Source: Chloromonas sp. AAM2
Lineage: Eukaryota; Chlorophyta; Chlorophyceae; Chlamydomonadales; Chlamydomonadaceae
DNA: 37,976 bases
Assembly (NCBI GenBank): GCA_004335635.1
Contig: QAXH01001176.1
Location: forward strand, 1,302-39,277
Reading direction: 5' to 3'
How positions within the stretch are numbered: position 1 is the stretch's first letter; the number at the start of each line of letters is the position of its first letter. Of the stretch, positions 1 through 9,520 are shown piece after piece. A program made the translations under genes and the position numbers. The notes under the pieces are model-generated. The model did not search any database. It was not told the origin of the DNA and saw only the letters and a program-made list of their open reading frames with translations.

Positions 1-227
1 AGAACGCCTTCCGAAAGCATCCCGTTAGCCATATAAATGGACTGGTTTAAAAGATTGTCAGGGTCAAGGTCAGCGTCAGCGCTAGTGAAGTGGCAACCCT
101 CACAATGTCAACTGTTGACAGGCAAAAAGTACCTTCCAAAAGCAAAGACAGTTTGACCAGCTAAATTTGTCAAAGGTCGAATTCGCAACAATCACAAGTT
201 TGGTCATGCCCTCACAAGTTATGAGTC

Positions 228-733
228 GTTCGAGAATCTGGGAACTTAATGTACCGTGCAAATGCTTGATGAACGCTCCTTTCAAATTTTGGAACGAGTC
301 GTCTTCTGCCAAGGATTACAACGCACCTTTTGAAGCATCGCTATACAAATGCCCGTGCCTCAGTAAATTTGGTATCGAACCGCCCTTGACTGATAACATT
401 CGTATGTGCTTAAGTGCACAATGAGACGGTCATAAAGACCCAGCCTGTGGCACAGACACCCGCCCTGCACCCACTGACCATGACGGTGTACCCTCTGACC
501 ACTCTATGCACAGGGCTGCCCCGGTAGCCGTGCCCCGCGTCCCCGCAAGCTGCAGCAGCACATGCATAACAGGCACACCATGGTCAATGCACACATGACA
601 CGCTGCTGGCACTCATGCAAATGTCGCCTCAAGCGCTGCACTCAAGGCTCTCAGATGCACACAGAAGAATGCAAGGCTGAAGCTTGCCGTCCATATAAGA
701 GATTCACCGCGTCCCAGTGTCCATCATGTGCAG
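228..733. repeat. Segmental duplication, copy A (506 bp)
   Basis: This block matches 6891-7396 at a constant offset of 6663 bp, with about four substitutions and no indels that I could find, in the same orientation. Similarity stops abruptly on both sides. In copy B the block lies inside the divergent cyclophilin gene and carries its exon 4 with flanking intron sequence. Copy A therefore looks like a recent duplicate of part of that gene placed upstream of the hemerythrin gene. Transposition of an element containing the exon is the alternative; no terminal inverted repeats are evident. Confidence 0.93.
479..549 (-). pseudogene. Orphan copy of cyclophilin exon 4
   Basis: These 71 bp on the minus strand are the duplicate of exon 4 of the cyclophilin-like gene (7142-7212), with the same acceptor CAG and GTCAGT donor. 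The product carries the cyclophilin motif GYRGSPVHRVV. The exons that should flank it (the Asn-Phe-Arg exon upstream and the AGDTTAGDG exon downstream) are not found next to this copy within the window. It therefore looks like an exon fragment with no gene around it. Sequence left of position 1 is not visible, so a longer partial gene there cannot be ruled out. Confidence 0.75.
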
Positions 734-1499
734 GTTTACACGGGCTGACGCACTACAGGCGATCATCAAAGCCAAGTCAAGAGTGTTTGACGGGAGTGAG
801 GACAGCAGAGATGTCTTGTTGGAACCTCGTATTTGAGCACCATGGGCAGTTGAGAAAGTATGGCCTCTTCGTTTGGCACAACCACGAGTAAAGGATTTGA
901 TTTGGCTGCAGGGTATCATGATCGTCGCTTATCTTGACGAGCAAGGCACACATTGATGCCAGGAGTAAGCCTGCAGTCAGGATGCCCTGCACTCCCTTGG
1001 CCAGCCATGATCGTGATCTCTGGCCCAATGAAGCAGTGAAGGAGAGGGCTGCAGGTGCCAGGCCCAGCAAACGAGGCGACACAACGCTCAGACGATGTCA
1101 GGAGCGTGCGTTGCATCATGTCATCAGCGCCACTTGTCTGCTAGGCCCACTCACAGCACGAGAGGAAAGGGGCGAAGTCTCCTTGCGGTACGATGTCAGA
1201 ATCATGCTAGCGACCGATTCTGAAAGATTGCGTAGCACATGAAGATTTGAAGCCGGGCTGGACTTCAAAGACGCAGGACTGCAGAAGGAAGTGTGTCGCA
1301 GCGGGGGTTGCGCTGACGAAGGATTCGGTGACGAATCGAGGAGACTGAGGCTGACGCAAACCGTGTGCGTTTCGTTCTTGCGTCATCGGCCCGCAACTCG
1401 CATCGGCATCAATACGGTCAGGATTCCAGACAGGCTTTGCACTGACAACTCTGCTTTGCACACGCATCGACGGGGTAGAATTGAACAAGCTGCAACGCC
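734..1499. other. Intergenic region upstream of the hemerythrin gene
   Basis: I see no convincing gene here. A minus-strand reading frame at 777-1082 encodes a hydrophobic stretch but joins to nothing recognisable. The part nearest 1500 presumably holds the hemerythrin promoter; no clear TATA box was found. Confidence 0.5.
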
Positions 1500-2680
1500 A
1501 TGTCTGCTACCCCCATCGACAGCCCGCTGCCTGTTCTCAGCACCAGGCCTAACACACACCTAACAGACGAGCCAGCTGGAGAGTTCCGAAATGGAATTGA
1601 CTATGTGCGCAACGACCACGCGGCGATCCGCAGCCTGTTTGCCTCATACAGGGGCAGCACAGATCGCGATGTGAAACTGTCTGTGGCCAGGTGCGTGAGG
1701 CGCACGCTGAAGCCAGTGTGCAGTCTAGCTGACGCATGCGTCTCATGTTGCGCAAGAAGTTTAGGGTTTGTGTCGATGTCACTTGCGCGATTTGCAGGGA
1801 GATTGTGACGACCGTGGTGGCCCATGCTTCTGCCGAGGAGCGCACGATTTACCCGCTGATCAATTCGATTATACCCTCCGAGCAGGGAGCCAAGCATTTG
1901 TACGACATGATGATCATGGACGATCAGGTATCCAGCCCACATTACACTGGCTTTGATATCGCCTGTAGTGCGACAGCCCGTGTAAGACTTCAGGGGTTCA
2001 AGGCGTGACAGTTGCGGTTCACAACGTGCGAATTACAGCAGTGACGTGTGGTACTTGCAGCAACAGCGCGACATGCGGTCACCAGCGACAAACAACTTTG
2101 TTTGCGACCGGAATTCATTGAGCAAGCATCATCACGCTGTTGGCTGGTGCCAGCCTCGTTTGATGGCGAGCAGTTGTACTGTCAACCCTTCTAGATTGTC
2201 AGACTTGTCTGACTGTGGCGCAGGTGAACAAGGAGGTGCTCCAGTTTCTTGACACTCACACACCCAAAACCGACAGCGAGTGGCTGGTGTTCGACAAAGT
2301 CATGGAGAAGTTTATGAGCATTGAGGAGGAGCACTTGTCCAAGGAAGAGAAGATGGTGAGTCAAGAAGCCCTGGTCATGAGAGTTGCTGCCGGCCAGTGG
2401 CAGGTGCTATCTCCCCTTTATAGGATGCAATACTCGTTTGTGAATGGTAGCGTTATGGTGCCGGTTGAAGGGGAGTGGATGGGGCAGGAGTAGTAATGAC
2501 CAGGCTGAATGTTGACTGCATGTCAATGCAGTTTTCTGTGCCAGTTTCCTCTGCCCTCAGTGCATGAACCCGCCCCACCGTTTGTGCTGTGACGCACAGG
2601 TTTTGGATCCGATGAACGGTCTGATGACCAGGGATGAGAAGGCGGAGTTGTGGAGCAAATTTGAAGCAGCCAAGAAGTAG
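1500..2680 (+). CDS. Hemerythrin/HHE cation-binding domain protein
   Basis: Four exons join in frame: 1500-1690, 1798-1927, 2224-2355 and 2600-2680, giving 177 aa. Introns are GT-AG (donors GTGCGT, GTATCC, GTGAGT). The protein has the helical pattern of the HHE domain: H40 (RNDHAAIRSLF), H73 and E77 (AHASAEERTIYPL), and H144 with E148 (EEEHLSKEEK). Family members bind a di-iron centre and act in oxygen or iron sensing or binding, or in oxidative and nitrosative stress; which applies here cannot be told. The helix-3 position where a His-containing EH pair is usual reads DD (105-106), so one ligand may be changed. No targeting signal is obvious. The stop TAG sits directly before a possible donor (AG|GTTGCA), so a 3' UTR intron or alternative last exon is possible. 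The start has no rival upstream Met in frame with the domain. Confidence 0.78.
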
Positions 2681-3368
2681 GTTGCATATCGCATCAATCT
2701 GAGTACGGTACCGGAACCTGACCAGGACGCCACATCATGTTGACGGTGCATGGGAGGCACAGACAGCTAAAGTCAATTGTACGGAAGCTATCAGCTTGGC
2801 TATGATCTTTCTGGAAACCTTGGTCATTTGCGTGCTGTGCTGGCTGAGAACAGTTTTGCTCGTCGCCAGGGTTCAAGCCATTTTTCCAACTTGAGATGAT
2901 CTGCACATCTGCATGGTATTGATAAACAGCACCTGAAGGAAGGATGCCTGGACACGCTATGTGTGTGCAGGAACGCCCCTCTGCACCCACACCCTGCCGG
3001 AGGCACCGCCGCGATGGCCGCACAAGTCATGCACCCCATGGCCGGTGCGGCACACGGGATAAAGTGGGGGAAGATATCCTTGTGGTTATGGTCGATGACA
3101 TTGCTAGCCTGCCAAATGGACTAGACGGCTTGGCTGGGGCTGACAGCCATCCACACCCCAGGAGAAGTGCCCCACAGCCAAGGCCTTTGTGTTGGATATT
3201 CAACACATACCAACCCTATACTCATTAGGTAAGCATTGCTGGAGCTGGTACTGACCTAAACCTGGAGTTGAATTGAATTGATTTGTTACATCAGGGAAGG
3301 AGTACGTTCATCTCTGTTGCCGGCCGCACCATTCCAAGTCCAGCCTTGCCTGTTTGTCGCAGGTGTAA

Positions 3369-3487
3369 TGGACCGTGCTGCCCACGCCGTGTCGGGCATG
3401 ATGAGCAAGGTGCTGAACGTGGGCGATAAGGCCAAGGCAGCGGCACACGAGGGGACAGAGGCGGGCAAGCAGCACTCGGCGACTTGA
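3369..3487 (+). other. Possible alternative last exon or short ORF near the hemerythrin gene
   Basis: A 39-codon frame begins at an ATG seven bases after a possible acceptor (TTTGTCGCAG). It encodes an Ala/Lys-rich, probably helical peptide with the stretch NVGDKAKAAAHEG and ends in TGA. Its composition looks coding. No canonical splice joins it in frame to the hemerythrin exons unless exon 4 is cut short at an in-exon GT near 2619. A TGTAA motif at 3364-3368, just before the ATG, could instead be the poly(A) signal of the hemerythrin transcript, making this frame fortuitous. Confidence 0.25.
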
Positions 3488-4152
3488 GCGATTGTCAAGC
3501 TGCGGGCAAGCGACGGCATGCTGACACGAGGCACAGGTGGTTGTTTTGTTTTTGACACCATGGCCCGCTGTGTCCCGGTAGCCCAGGCGTTGACGTGACG
3601 CAGTCCTAGCGAGCTGTTCTGGCTTTGTACACTGGCGCTTCATTCTCTTGTCGCGTGCCCCTGCCACCAGCCCTTCCTAGATGCTGACGTTTTGTCCTTC
3701 TGTTGCACTGGGATGAGATGAAACCCTTGTCACATGCCACGCATGGCCCTTGTCACGTGTCGCACATGGTCGTGGCCAGGATGCCACTCCCTGCGCTGAT
3801 ACTGCCCGCGCTGATACTGCCCGCGCTGATACTGAAGGCAGTTTGGATTTGGTAGTTACGTTGCGCTTGCTATTGTCGTTCTTCAGGCAAAGCCTTGAAC
3901 AGTTGTCTTGCTGTCAGGGAGACCCGTTTTTTCAGGTTGCTTTTCAGGCAAAGGTATTAGCAGTTGTTTTATCTGTACAGAGTGTTGTCGTCCACTGTTG
4001 TGGCTGCAGTAATGTAGACTCACGGCTGTGGCACGTTTTGTTGACTCTTTCTGGAAGGTGCGTGCTCCGCTTGCACGTTCAGTAGCAGCTTGAAGCGCAA
4101 TTTCGAGCAGACGCTGTTACCTGTGTAACACTATCGCTGTGTGTGCAACCAA
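3488..4152. other. Intergenic, no gene recognised
   Basis: No coding pattern is supported. The stretch holds a short 15-bp tandem repeat (3793-3834) and, near its end, a TGTAA motif at 4124-4128 that could serve as a distal poly(A) signal for the hemerythrin gene. Confidence 0.4.
3793..3834. repeat. 15-bp tandem repeat, about 2.8 copies
   Basis: The unit GCGCTGATACTGCCC is repeated head to tail nearly three times with no change. It lies in non-coding sequence. Confidence 0.85.
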
Positions 4153-4386
4153 AACAAAAGGATGTTTGCCAGTTCTGGGACACTTTCCAGAGATGCCACT
4201 GCTAGTCAGTGTAAGGCTCTCTGAATAATATAAAACACTGCTAGTCAGGGCGGCAGGGGATTGTGACACGAAGCGTTGGTGCTCGAAGCTTTAGTTACAG
4301 TAGCTCAATAAAATCAACGAAATCAACGAACTGGTGCCAGTGTTGTTCCAGGAAAATGTCCCAGAACTGGCAAACTGCTTTTTGTT
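4153..4386. mobile_element. MITE-like element with about 49-bp imperfect terminal inverted repeats
   Basis: The left end contains GTTTGCCAGTTCTGGGACA (4164-4182) and the right end its exact reverse complement (4357-4375). The inverted similarity extends outward to AACAAAA and inward past TTTCC to CACTG. The interior has no coding capacity. The 19-bp core recurs at 4611, 6166 and 11239, and the interior is similar to 11231-11429, so this is a dispersed family. The form fits a non-autonomous DNA transposon. No clear target-site duplication was identified. Confidence 0.7.
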
Positions 4387-4610
4387 TGACATTGGACTAT
4401 TGGACATTGCCAAGGTATTGATGGACTCATCAAACCGCGTTGTGGTTCAACATGTTAACCAAGAAGAGGCAGTGAGCGTGCTGCACAAGAGATCACAACT
4501 CAGCTGTATCAACACGAGCAATTTCTAGGTTTATCAAAGCACAGCAGCCAGACAACACGGCCGTGAGGATTGTTCTCTGCAGTTGGCCAGAGATTGAACA
4601 CAACAGGAAT

Positions 4611-4629
4611 TGTCCCAGAACTGGCAAAC
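4611..4629 (-). repeat. Solo terminal-repeat core of the MITE family
   Basis: TGTCCCAGAACTGGCAAAC, identical to the right-end core of the 4153-4386 element, stands alone here. It is followed by a T-rich run as in the full element. It probably marks a truncated copy. Confidence 0.7.
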
Positions 4630-4637
4630 ATTGTTTT

Positions 4638-4724
4638 GCCCCTACCACTGGTCATCATAAGAGCCCATGTGAGCGCCTACCACTCAACGCCCCTACCACT
4701 GGTCATCATAAGAGCCCGTGTGAG
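4638..4724. repeat. 36-bp direct repeat, two copies 51 bp apart
   Basis: The segment starting GCCCCTACCACTGGTCATCA occurs at 4638-4673 and 4689-4724 with one difference. It immediately follows the solo MITE terminal repeat and lies in non-coding sequence. Confidence 0.85.
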
Positions 4725-5158
4725 ACCATGAACGCGCTTAATTCAGTTTAAATTCGATCATCCATACATCAAACGCAACTGTACTCCGCAAGCCAGCCAT
4801 TGTGTGATGCGGCAGTGGTCTGATCCGAGGCCACACAGTGCGGCAAGCTGATGAGCGAACGCAGAGGTGACGTATGTCTCTAGTGGCCAGGCCAGCATCA
4901 TCGTGACACTTGTCAACCATTTCCGTCCCAACATGCAGACCACGTGTTCTGCTTGTAGGAGCAACGGGCCATGGCGTGCGCAGTGCGGTTGCAACACATT
5001 GCAAACAACAAGTTTGATTATGCATGCCACGGCTCGACCATGCTTGTCACCACCGAACTACAGTGACAGTCCCTATTTCTGACCGGCCCAAGATCCGGTA
5101 CAAATCTGGCAGTCGTGGCCAGGTGCTGGCACATGTACCTTTGAAACCGTGGAGGATG
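4725..5158. other. Downstream region of the cyclophilin-like gene
   Basis: No gene is recognised. It should contain the 3' UTR of the minus-strand cyclophilin-like gene. I see no well-placed minus-strand TGTAA (TTACA on this strand) close to the stop. Confidence 0.35.
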
Positions 5159-8100
5159 TCATGCCTGCTGCACGCCGCAGTCAGAGATGGTGATGGGCTG
5201 CAGGGGACGGTGGTGCGGGTCGGTAGGGCGGCAGGTCAGCGCATCAACAACATCCATGCCAGAGACCACACGACCAAAGGCCACTGCAGCAGCACACAAG
5301 TGCACATCAGAAACAGTATACGATTGTACAGTGCCACGCCAGGTGCTTCGCCAGGCAAGAGCAACAACCCACACACACACGAGCCAGGTTCTTCTGTGCT
5401 CCGAGGACAGGACTGGTGACAGTCAGCAGTTGGTGGTAGGCTGCCATGAATGCGATCCCTGCTGTCTTCACGCCCTGGATTTCTGAAGTTCGTCTGATGC
5501 ATTATTGCTTTGCAGCGCCTGCGCACACTGTGCCGTTGCTGGTGTAGATCTGGCATGAACCCGTTCCCATCAGCCATGGCGTTGAGGATCAAGTGTAGAT
5601 CTCTGTTGATGATGGATGATGTCATACATGCATGGCTCATCTAGTCGGGTCCAGTCACTCATTCTGGAATCACCTGTTATACCGGCAGTTGTGGGCTTCG
5701 GAAGTTATCCTGATACCATGCCCATGATCAGCACCAGCACCATGTGATGCACTTGACTGATGCAACCGTGTTATGATTGGCAGTTAACGTTGTGATTGGC
5801 AGTAAACGTATCATCAGGCGATTTGTTTTTAGAATTTAATCAATTAAAAATCAAAAGTTTTTTGACCGGCAATTAGTTACCCGCTGATGTTGGGCACATA
5901 ATTGAAAAAATTAATTTGGATTATAATTTAAACTCAATTCAAGCACAGTTTTGAGCACAATTACAACCAACATAGTATCATCATGATTCTCAAGGTATCT
6001 TGTCACCTGTCAACAATGTCCTTACTCTTTGATGCTTTTTCTAGTGGCCATCTAAAAGGCCACAGTCCCTGTGAGAACCATGCACGGCAAATTGCATCCC
6101 AAGGCTCACACTTGCTCCACACAACGGACACTTACGACACCGGTTCCAGTGGTATTCCCAGGAACTGTCCCAGAACTGGCAAACTTCTTTTTTCCGTAAG
6201 CAGGTTGGCACTGAGTATTCTCCAGTCTCCACTCATGCATGGATCGGAATACTGCGCTTCCCCGCCAACTCCCGGCAGAAGGCCAGATTAGGGTTTTTTG
6301 ACTGACGATATCTTGAAAGCTTACGGCGAGAAAGCAATTGTCTGCTAATTTGGCAATCAACAGCTTGGCCGGATTGCCTGCATGCTACTTTCACATCATG
6401 CACCAAGTGCTTGTGTCATGCAGCAGTATGCCCACATCTGATTGACATGGTGAGAGGGCAACTGCAAGCATGTCCCACGCAAGGCGAGGGGACATCCTAC
6501 GCCATGCAGCATGCACTGTCCACTCACACATGGATCGGTCCACTTCCGCTGTCATGCCCATGCTAGCAATGAAGAACTGTGATCTGACCACGTCCCTCCC
6601 CTCCTCCTGCTCCACTACCATGGACACTGTCCCACGCATGTGCCTGAGAGGATCCCGGGTCGCCGTCTCACTGCCAAAGATGTTGGTGGTGGGCTGCAGA
6701 GCCGCGGGGGAGAGGCTGGGCGCCTTGTAGGCCTGACCGCCTGAGCCGTCACCGGCAGTGGTATCGCCTGCCTGCGCAACCAATGAAACAGCAGGCAAGG
6801 TGTGGCGAGTGAGGTGAAATGCAGTACGTAGGAGGTGGAGACTTGTTATCGCAGCCTCACTGGATATTGTGACAAACTTTCAATTTGCAAATTCGAGAAT
6901 TTGGGAACTTCATGTACCGTGCAAATGCTTGATGAACGCTCCTTTCAAATTTTGGAACGAGTCGTCTTCTGCCAAGGATTACAACGCACCTTTTGAAGCA
7001 TCGCTATACAAATGCCCGTGCCTCATTAAATTTGGTATCGAACCGCCCTTGACTGATAACATTCGTATGTGCTTAAGTGCACAATGAGACGGTCATAAAG
7101 ACCCAGCCTGTGGCACAGACACCCGCCCTGCACCCACTGACCATGACGGTGTACCCTCTGACCACTCTATGCACAGGGCTGCCCCGGTAGCCGTGCCCCG
7201 CGTCCCCGCAAGCTGCAGCAGCACATGCATAACAGGCACACCATGGTCAATGCACACATGACACGCTGCTGGCACTCATGCAAATGTCGCCTCAAGCGCT
7301 GCACTCAAGGCTCTCAGATGCACACAGAAGAATGCAAGGCTGAAGCTTGCCGTCCATGTAAGAGATTCACCGCGTCCCAGTGTCCATCATGTGCAGATTC
7401 ATGTGTAGCTCTGGCCACACCACACGCACCCAGGCCCCGGAAGTTCTCAGCCACGTCCGGCAGAGTGCTTTCATGCAGCCCGATCACCTGCATGGCATGT
7501 GCACACAAGTGAACAGACCATCAACTACCTGCTGCCTAACTCTAGCAGAGCCACAGGAGGAGGTTGTGCACATGCCATTCCCACCCACTCAATCTACTCA
7601 TGCGCAATGCTACATCCCAAGCCAACAACATGTGGGCAGGTTGGAACTGCAAGTACAGGCTATACCAAGCTGGACTTGGCTCAGCCGTTGATCATGATCA
7701 GTGCAATGCTGTGTACGAGCTCGTCCTGACCCCACACAGTGTTCTGCCTGGCCCATGCAGTAGGCTGTGCTAACATGGTGCCCTAAGAGGAGCCCAGGGG
7801 CTGCGCTAACATGGTGCCCTAAGAGGAGCCCAGGGGCTGTGCTAACATGGTGCCCTAAGAGGAGCCCAGGGGCTGTGCTAACATGGTGCCCTAAGAGGAG
7901 CCCAGGGGCTGTGCTAACATGGTGCCCTAAGAGGAGCCCAGGGGCTGTGCTAACATGGTGCCCTAAGAGGAGCCCAGGGGAACATGAGGACGTTTGGGTA
8001 TGGAGTCAGACAGAACCTGACTGTTGTATACAAGTGTCCTCATGATAGGCGGACAGCCCGTATGCCTGACTCCCCGCCCCACACTCACCACCCGGCCCAG

Positions 8101-9306
8101 GGGCTCGCCTTGAGACTCAAACTCCAAGTACACCTGGGGTCCCGACACGTCCGGAGCTGACAAGCGCCTGTGCACACACTGTCTCACGGCCACGTCACAC
8201 ATCCATGACATGTGACACACCCACACACTGATGCACACACACTGTCTCACGGCCTCGCCACAATCCATGACATGTGACACACCCACACAGTGACCTGCAC
8301 ACGCACCGAGGACATGACAGAACACACCCACCCTGCATGCACTGCGCACGTACTAACACTCGGTTGAGGAACAGCGGCGCCTGAGCTGTTGCGCAGCCAG
8401 TGCTTCCCGGACACTGCTCCCCTCTCCACTTGACTGAGTCACTCGCCTACGACATGAGGAGATTATATATATCCCAAGCATCGCTGCCTGAGCTTATTCC
8501 CACCTGTAAGCAAGAACCGCTGTGACTACGATGCCCACGCCAATGACACCAAACTTCGGTGTGCGCAGCACTTGGGCCCAGCTCAGCACACTTCCACTAC
8601 CTCCACCACCCGCTCCACCCGTGTGGGTGGTGCTCGGCCGGCGCATTCTGCTCAGGTGGCGCACCCAGGGTGTGCTGAAGCCCTGCCAGGAGGGGAACTT
8701 CCTGACGCCTGAAGGCATGGGCAAGCCCTGCTGTGCATGGGGTGCAGGGGTGATGGGGTTGCAGGCCATGGGAATGCTAGTCATGGGACGGCATGTGGTG
8801 TGCTGCTGTGTGTAAGGGTAGCGGAGAGCAGGGGCAGTGGGTGATGTCTGGGCTGAAGCCTGGATGCTGCTGGGCAAGCTGGTTGCTTGCACGGGTGAGG
8901 CACGGAGAGAGGAATGGGTTGACTTCTGTGGGCTGCTTGTCGCTATTGAATGATGCCGCGTAGCCTGTGCTTCTGGAGCACAGGCAGAGGAGGCACACCG
9001 CCTGATGTGGGCAGGAAGGAAATAAGGGGTAATAAGCCTGGACGGGTATTGTGGGCTGCTGAGTAGTATTGCTGGCTGGGTTACGCCAAACCCTTGGGCC
9101 GACTGATGCAAATGCCTGGGCAGGCCTGGGTGTAGCAGGCCTGCTGAGGAGAATTCAGGGGTGATAGGCAATCTGGGCAGAGCAGTACGGCTGCTAGAAC
9201 TGATAAGGCATGTGACTGAGGCTGCGCATGGGTGTGGTGGCTGCTGTACGGCTGAATCAAGCATCAAGCTGATGGCCTGAAGTTGACATGAGTTGTGATG
9301 CTGCAT
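5159..9306 (-). CDS. Divergent membrane-anchored cyclophilin-like protein
   Basis: Six minus-strand exons join in phase: 9306-8504, 8167-8089, 7487-7430, 7212-7142, 6771-6528 and 5283-5159 (1380 nt, up to 459 aa). Exon 1 encodes a Pro/Ser-rich leader and one membrane span at about residues 252-268 (FGVIGVGIVVTAVLAYR), followed by the cyclophilin fold. Recognisable motifs are VYLEFESQGEPLGRVV, VAENFRG, GYRGSPVHRVVRGY, AGDTTAGDGSGG, GTVSM, SQFF, FGRVVSGMDVV and ITISDCG. Active-site positions are poorly kept: the HR arginine and the SQFF Phe remain, but the FMxQ tetrad reads YTVM, MANAG reads MVVEQ, and the Trp and His near WLxGxH are absent. A PPIase-inactive or scaffold role is therefore likely. 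The start is uncertain: Met at 9306, 8718 or 8646 could begin the protein. The membrane span suggests endomembrane or organelle attachment. The gene is head-to-head with the lumenal cyclophilin. Exon 4 lies in a duplicated block. Confidence 0.8.
6166..6184 (-). repeat. Solo terminal-repeat core of the MITE family
   Basis: TGTCCCAGAACTGGCAAAC followed by a T run matches the right end of the 4153-4386 element. It lies in intron 5 of the cyclophilin-like gene. The sequence to its left (about 5750-5960) is notably AT-rich, but a partner left terminus was not found. Confidence 0.65.
6891..7396. repeat. Segmental duplication, copy B (contains cyclophilin exon 4)
   Basis: This block is about 99% identical to 228-733. 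It spans parts of introns 3 and 4 and all of exon 4 (7142-7212) of the cyclophilin-like gene, ending about 34 bp short of exon 3. Since the exon fits in phase with its neighbours only here, this is presumably the source copy. Confidence 0.93.
7763..7980. repeat. 36-bp minisatellite, six copies
   Basis: A 36-bp unit containing GTGCTAACATGGTGCCCTAA is repeated six times almost perfectly (one C/T variant in the second unit). It lies in intron 2 of the cyclophilin-like gene. The period is a multiple of three, so one plus-strand frame is open through it, but that frame lies antisense in an intron and is not supported as a gene. There are no spacers, so it is not a CRISPR array. Confidence 0.95.
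8172..8294. repeat. About 61-bp imperfect tandem duplication
   Basis: Two adjacent units share ACTGTCTCACGGCC and ATCCATGACATGTGACACAC with small differences. They lie in intron 1 of the cyclophilin-like gene, directly upstream of the exon 2 acceptor on the minus strand. Confidence 0.85.
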
Positions 9307-9520
9307 CTTTGAGTAGCAAGGCGTAGTTTAACATTGCGCCATGTGCACTCCAGCTACGATCCTGCCTGGCACGGTGACTCGGCAGGACAAGCCAAAGGTC
9401 AAGCACACCCAGTGATGGCGGTGTGATAGACAAGTGTGAGTGGTGGTTGTGTGTCTGAATGCTCATGTATCTCGCCAGTTACTGCAAGAGTACGAATCCT
9501 ATCAGGGCAATACAAGCAAG
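9307..9520. promoter_or_regulatory. Candidate bidirectional promoter between two cyclophilin genes
   Basis: Only about 214 bp separate the furthest upstream start of the minus-strand cyclophilin-like gene from the ATG of the plus-strand lumenal cyclophilin. If the minus gene starts at an internal Met the spacer grows to about 0.8 kb. No clear TATA box was identified. The role is inferred from geometry only. Confidence 0.4.

Noticed and set aside
777..1082. Minus-strand frame with a hydrophobic segment near the duplicated cyclophilin exon
   Set aside because: I looked for a second cyclophilin N terminus, but no exon equivalent to the VAENFRG exon lies between it and the duplicated exon and no GT donor fits.
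7763..7980. Regular 36-bp repeats suggesting a CRISPR array
   Set aside because: The units are contiguous with no spacers, and the window is clearly eukaryotic.
7767..8045. A plus-strand frame encoding six 12-residue repeats (LTWCPKRSPGAV)
   Set aside because: It is only the 36-bp minisatellite read in an open frame. It lies antisense in an intron of the cyclophilin-like gene and has no family resemblance.
8522..8815. Plus-strand open frame opposite the leader of the cyclophilin-like protein
   Set aside because: It is antisense to exon 1, which has the better case through its membrane span and in-phase splice to the cyclophilin domain.
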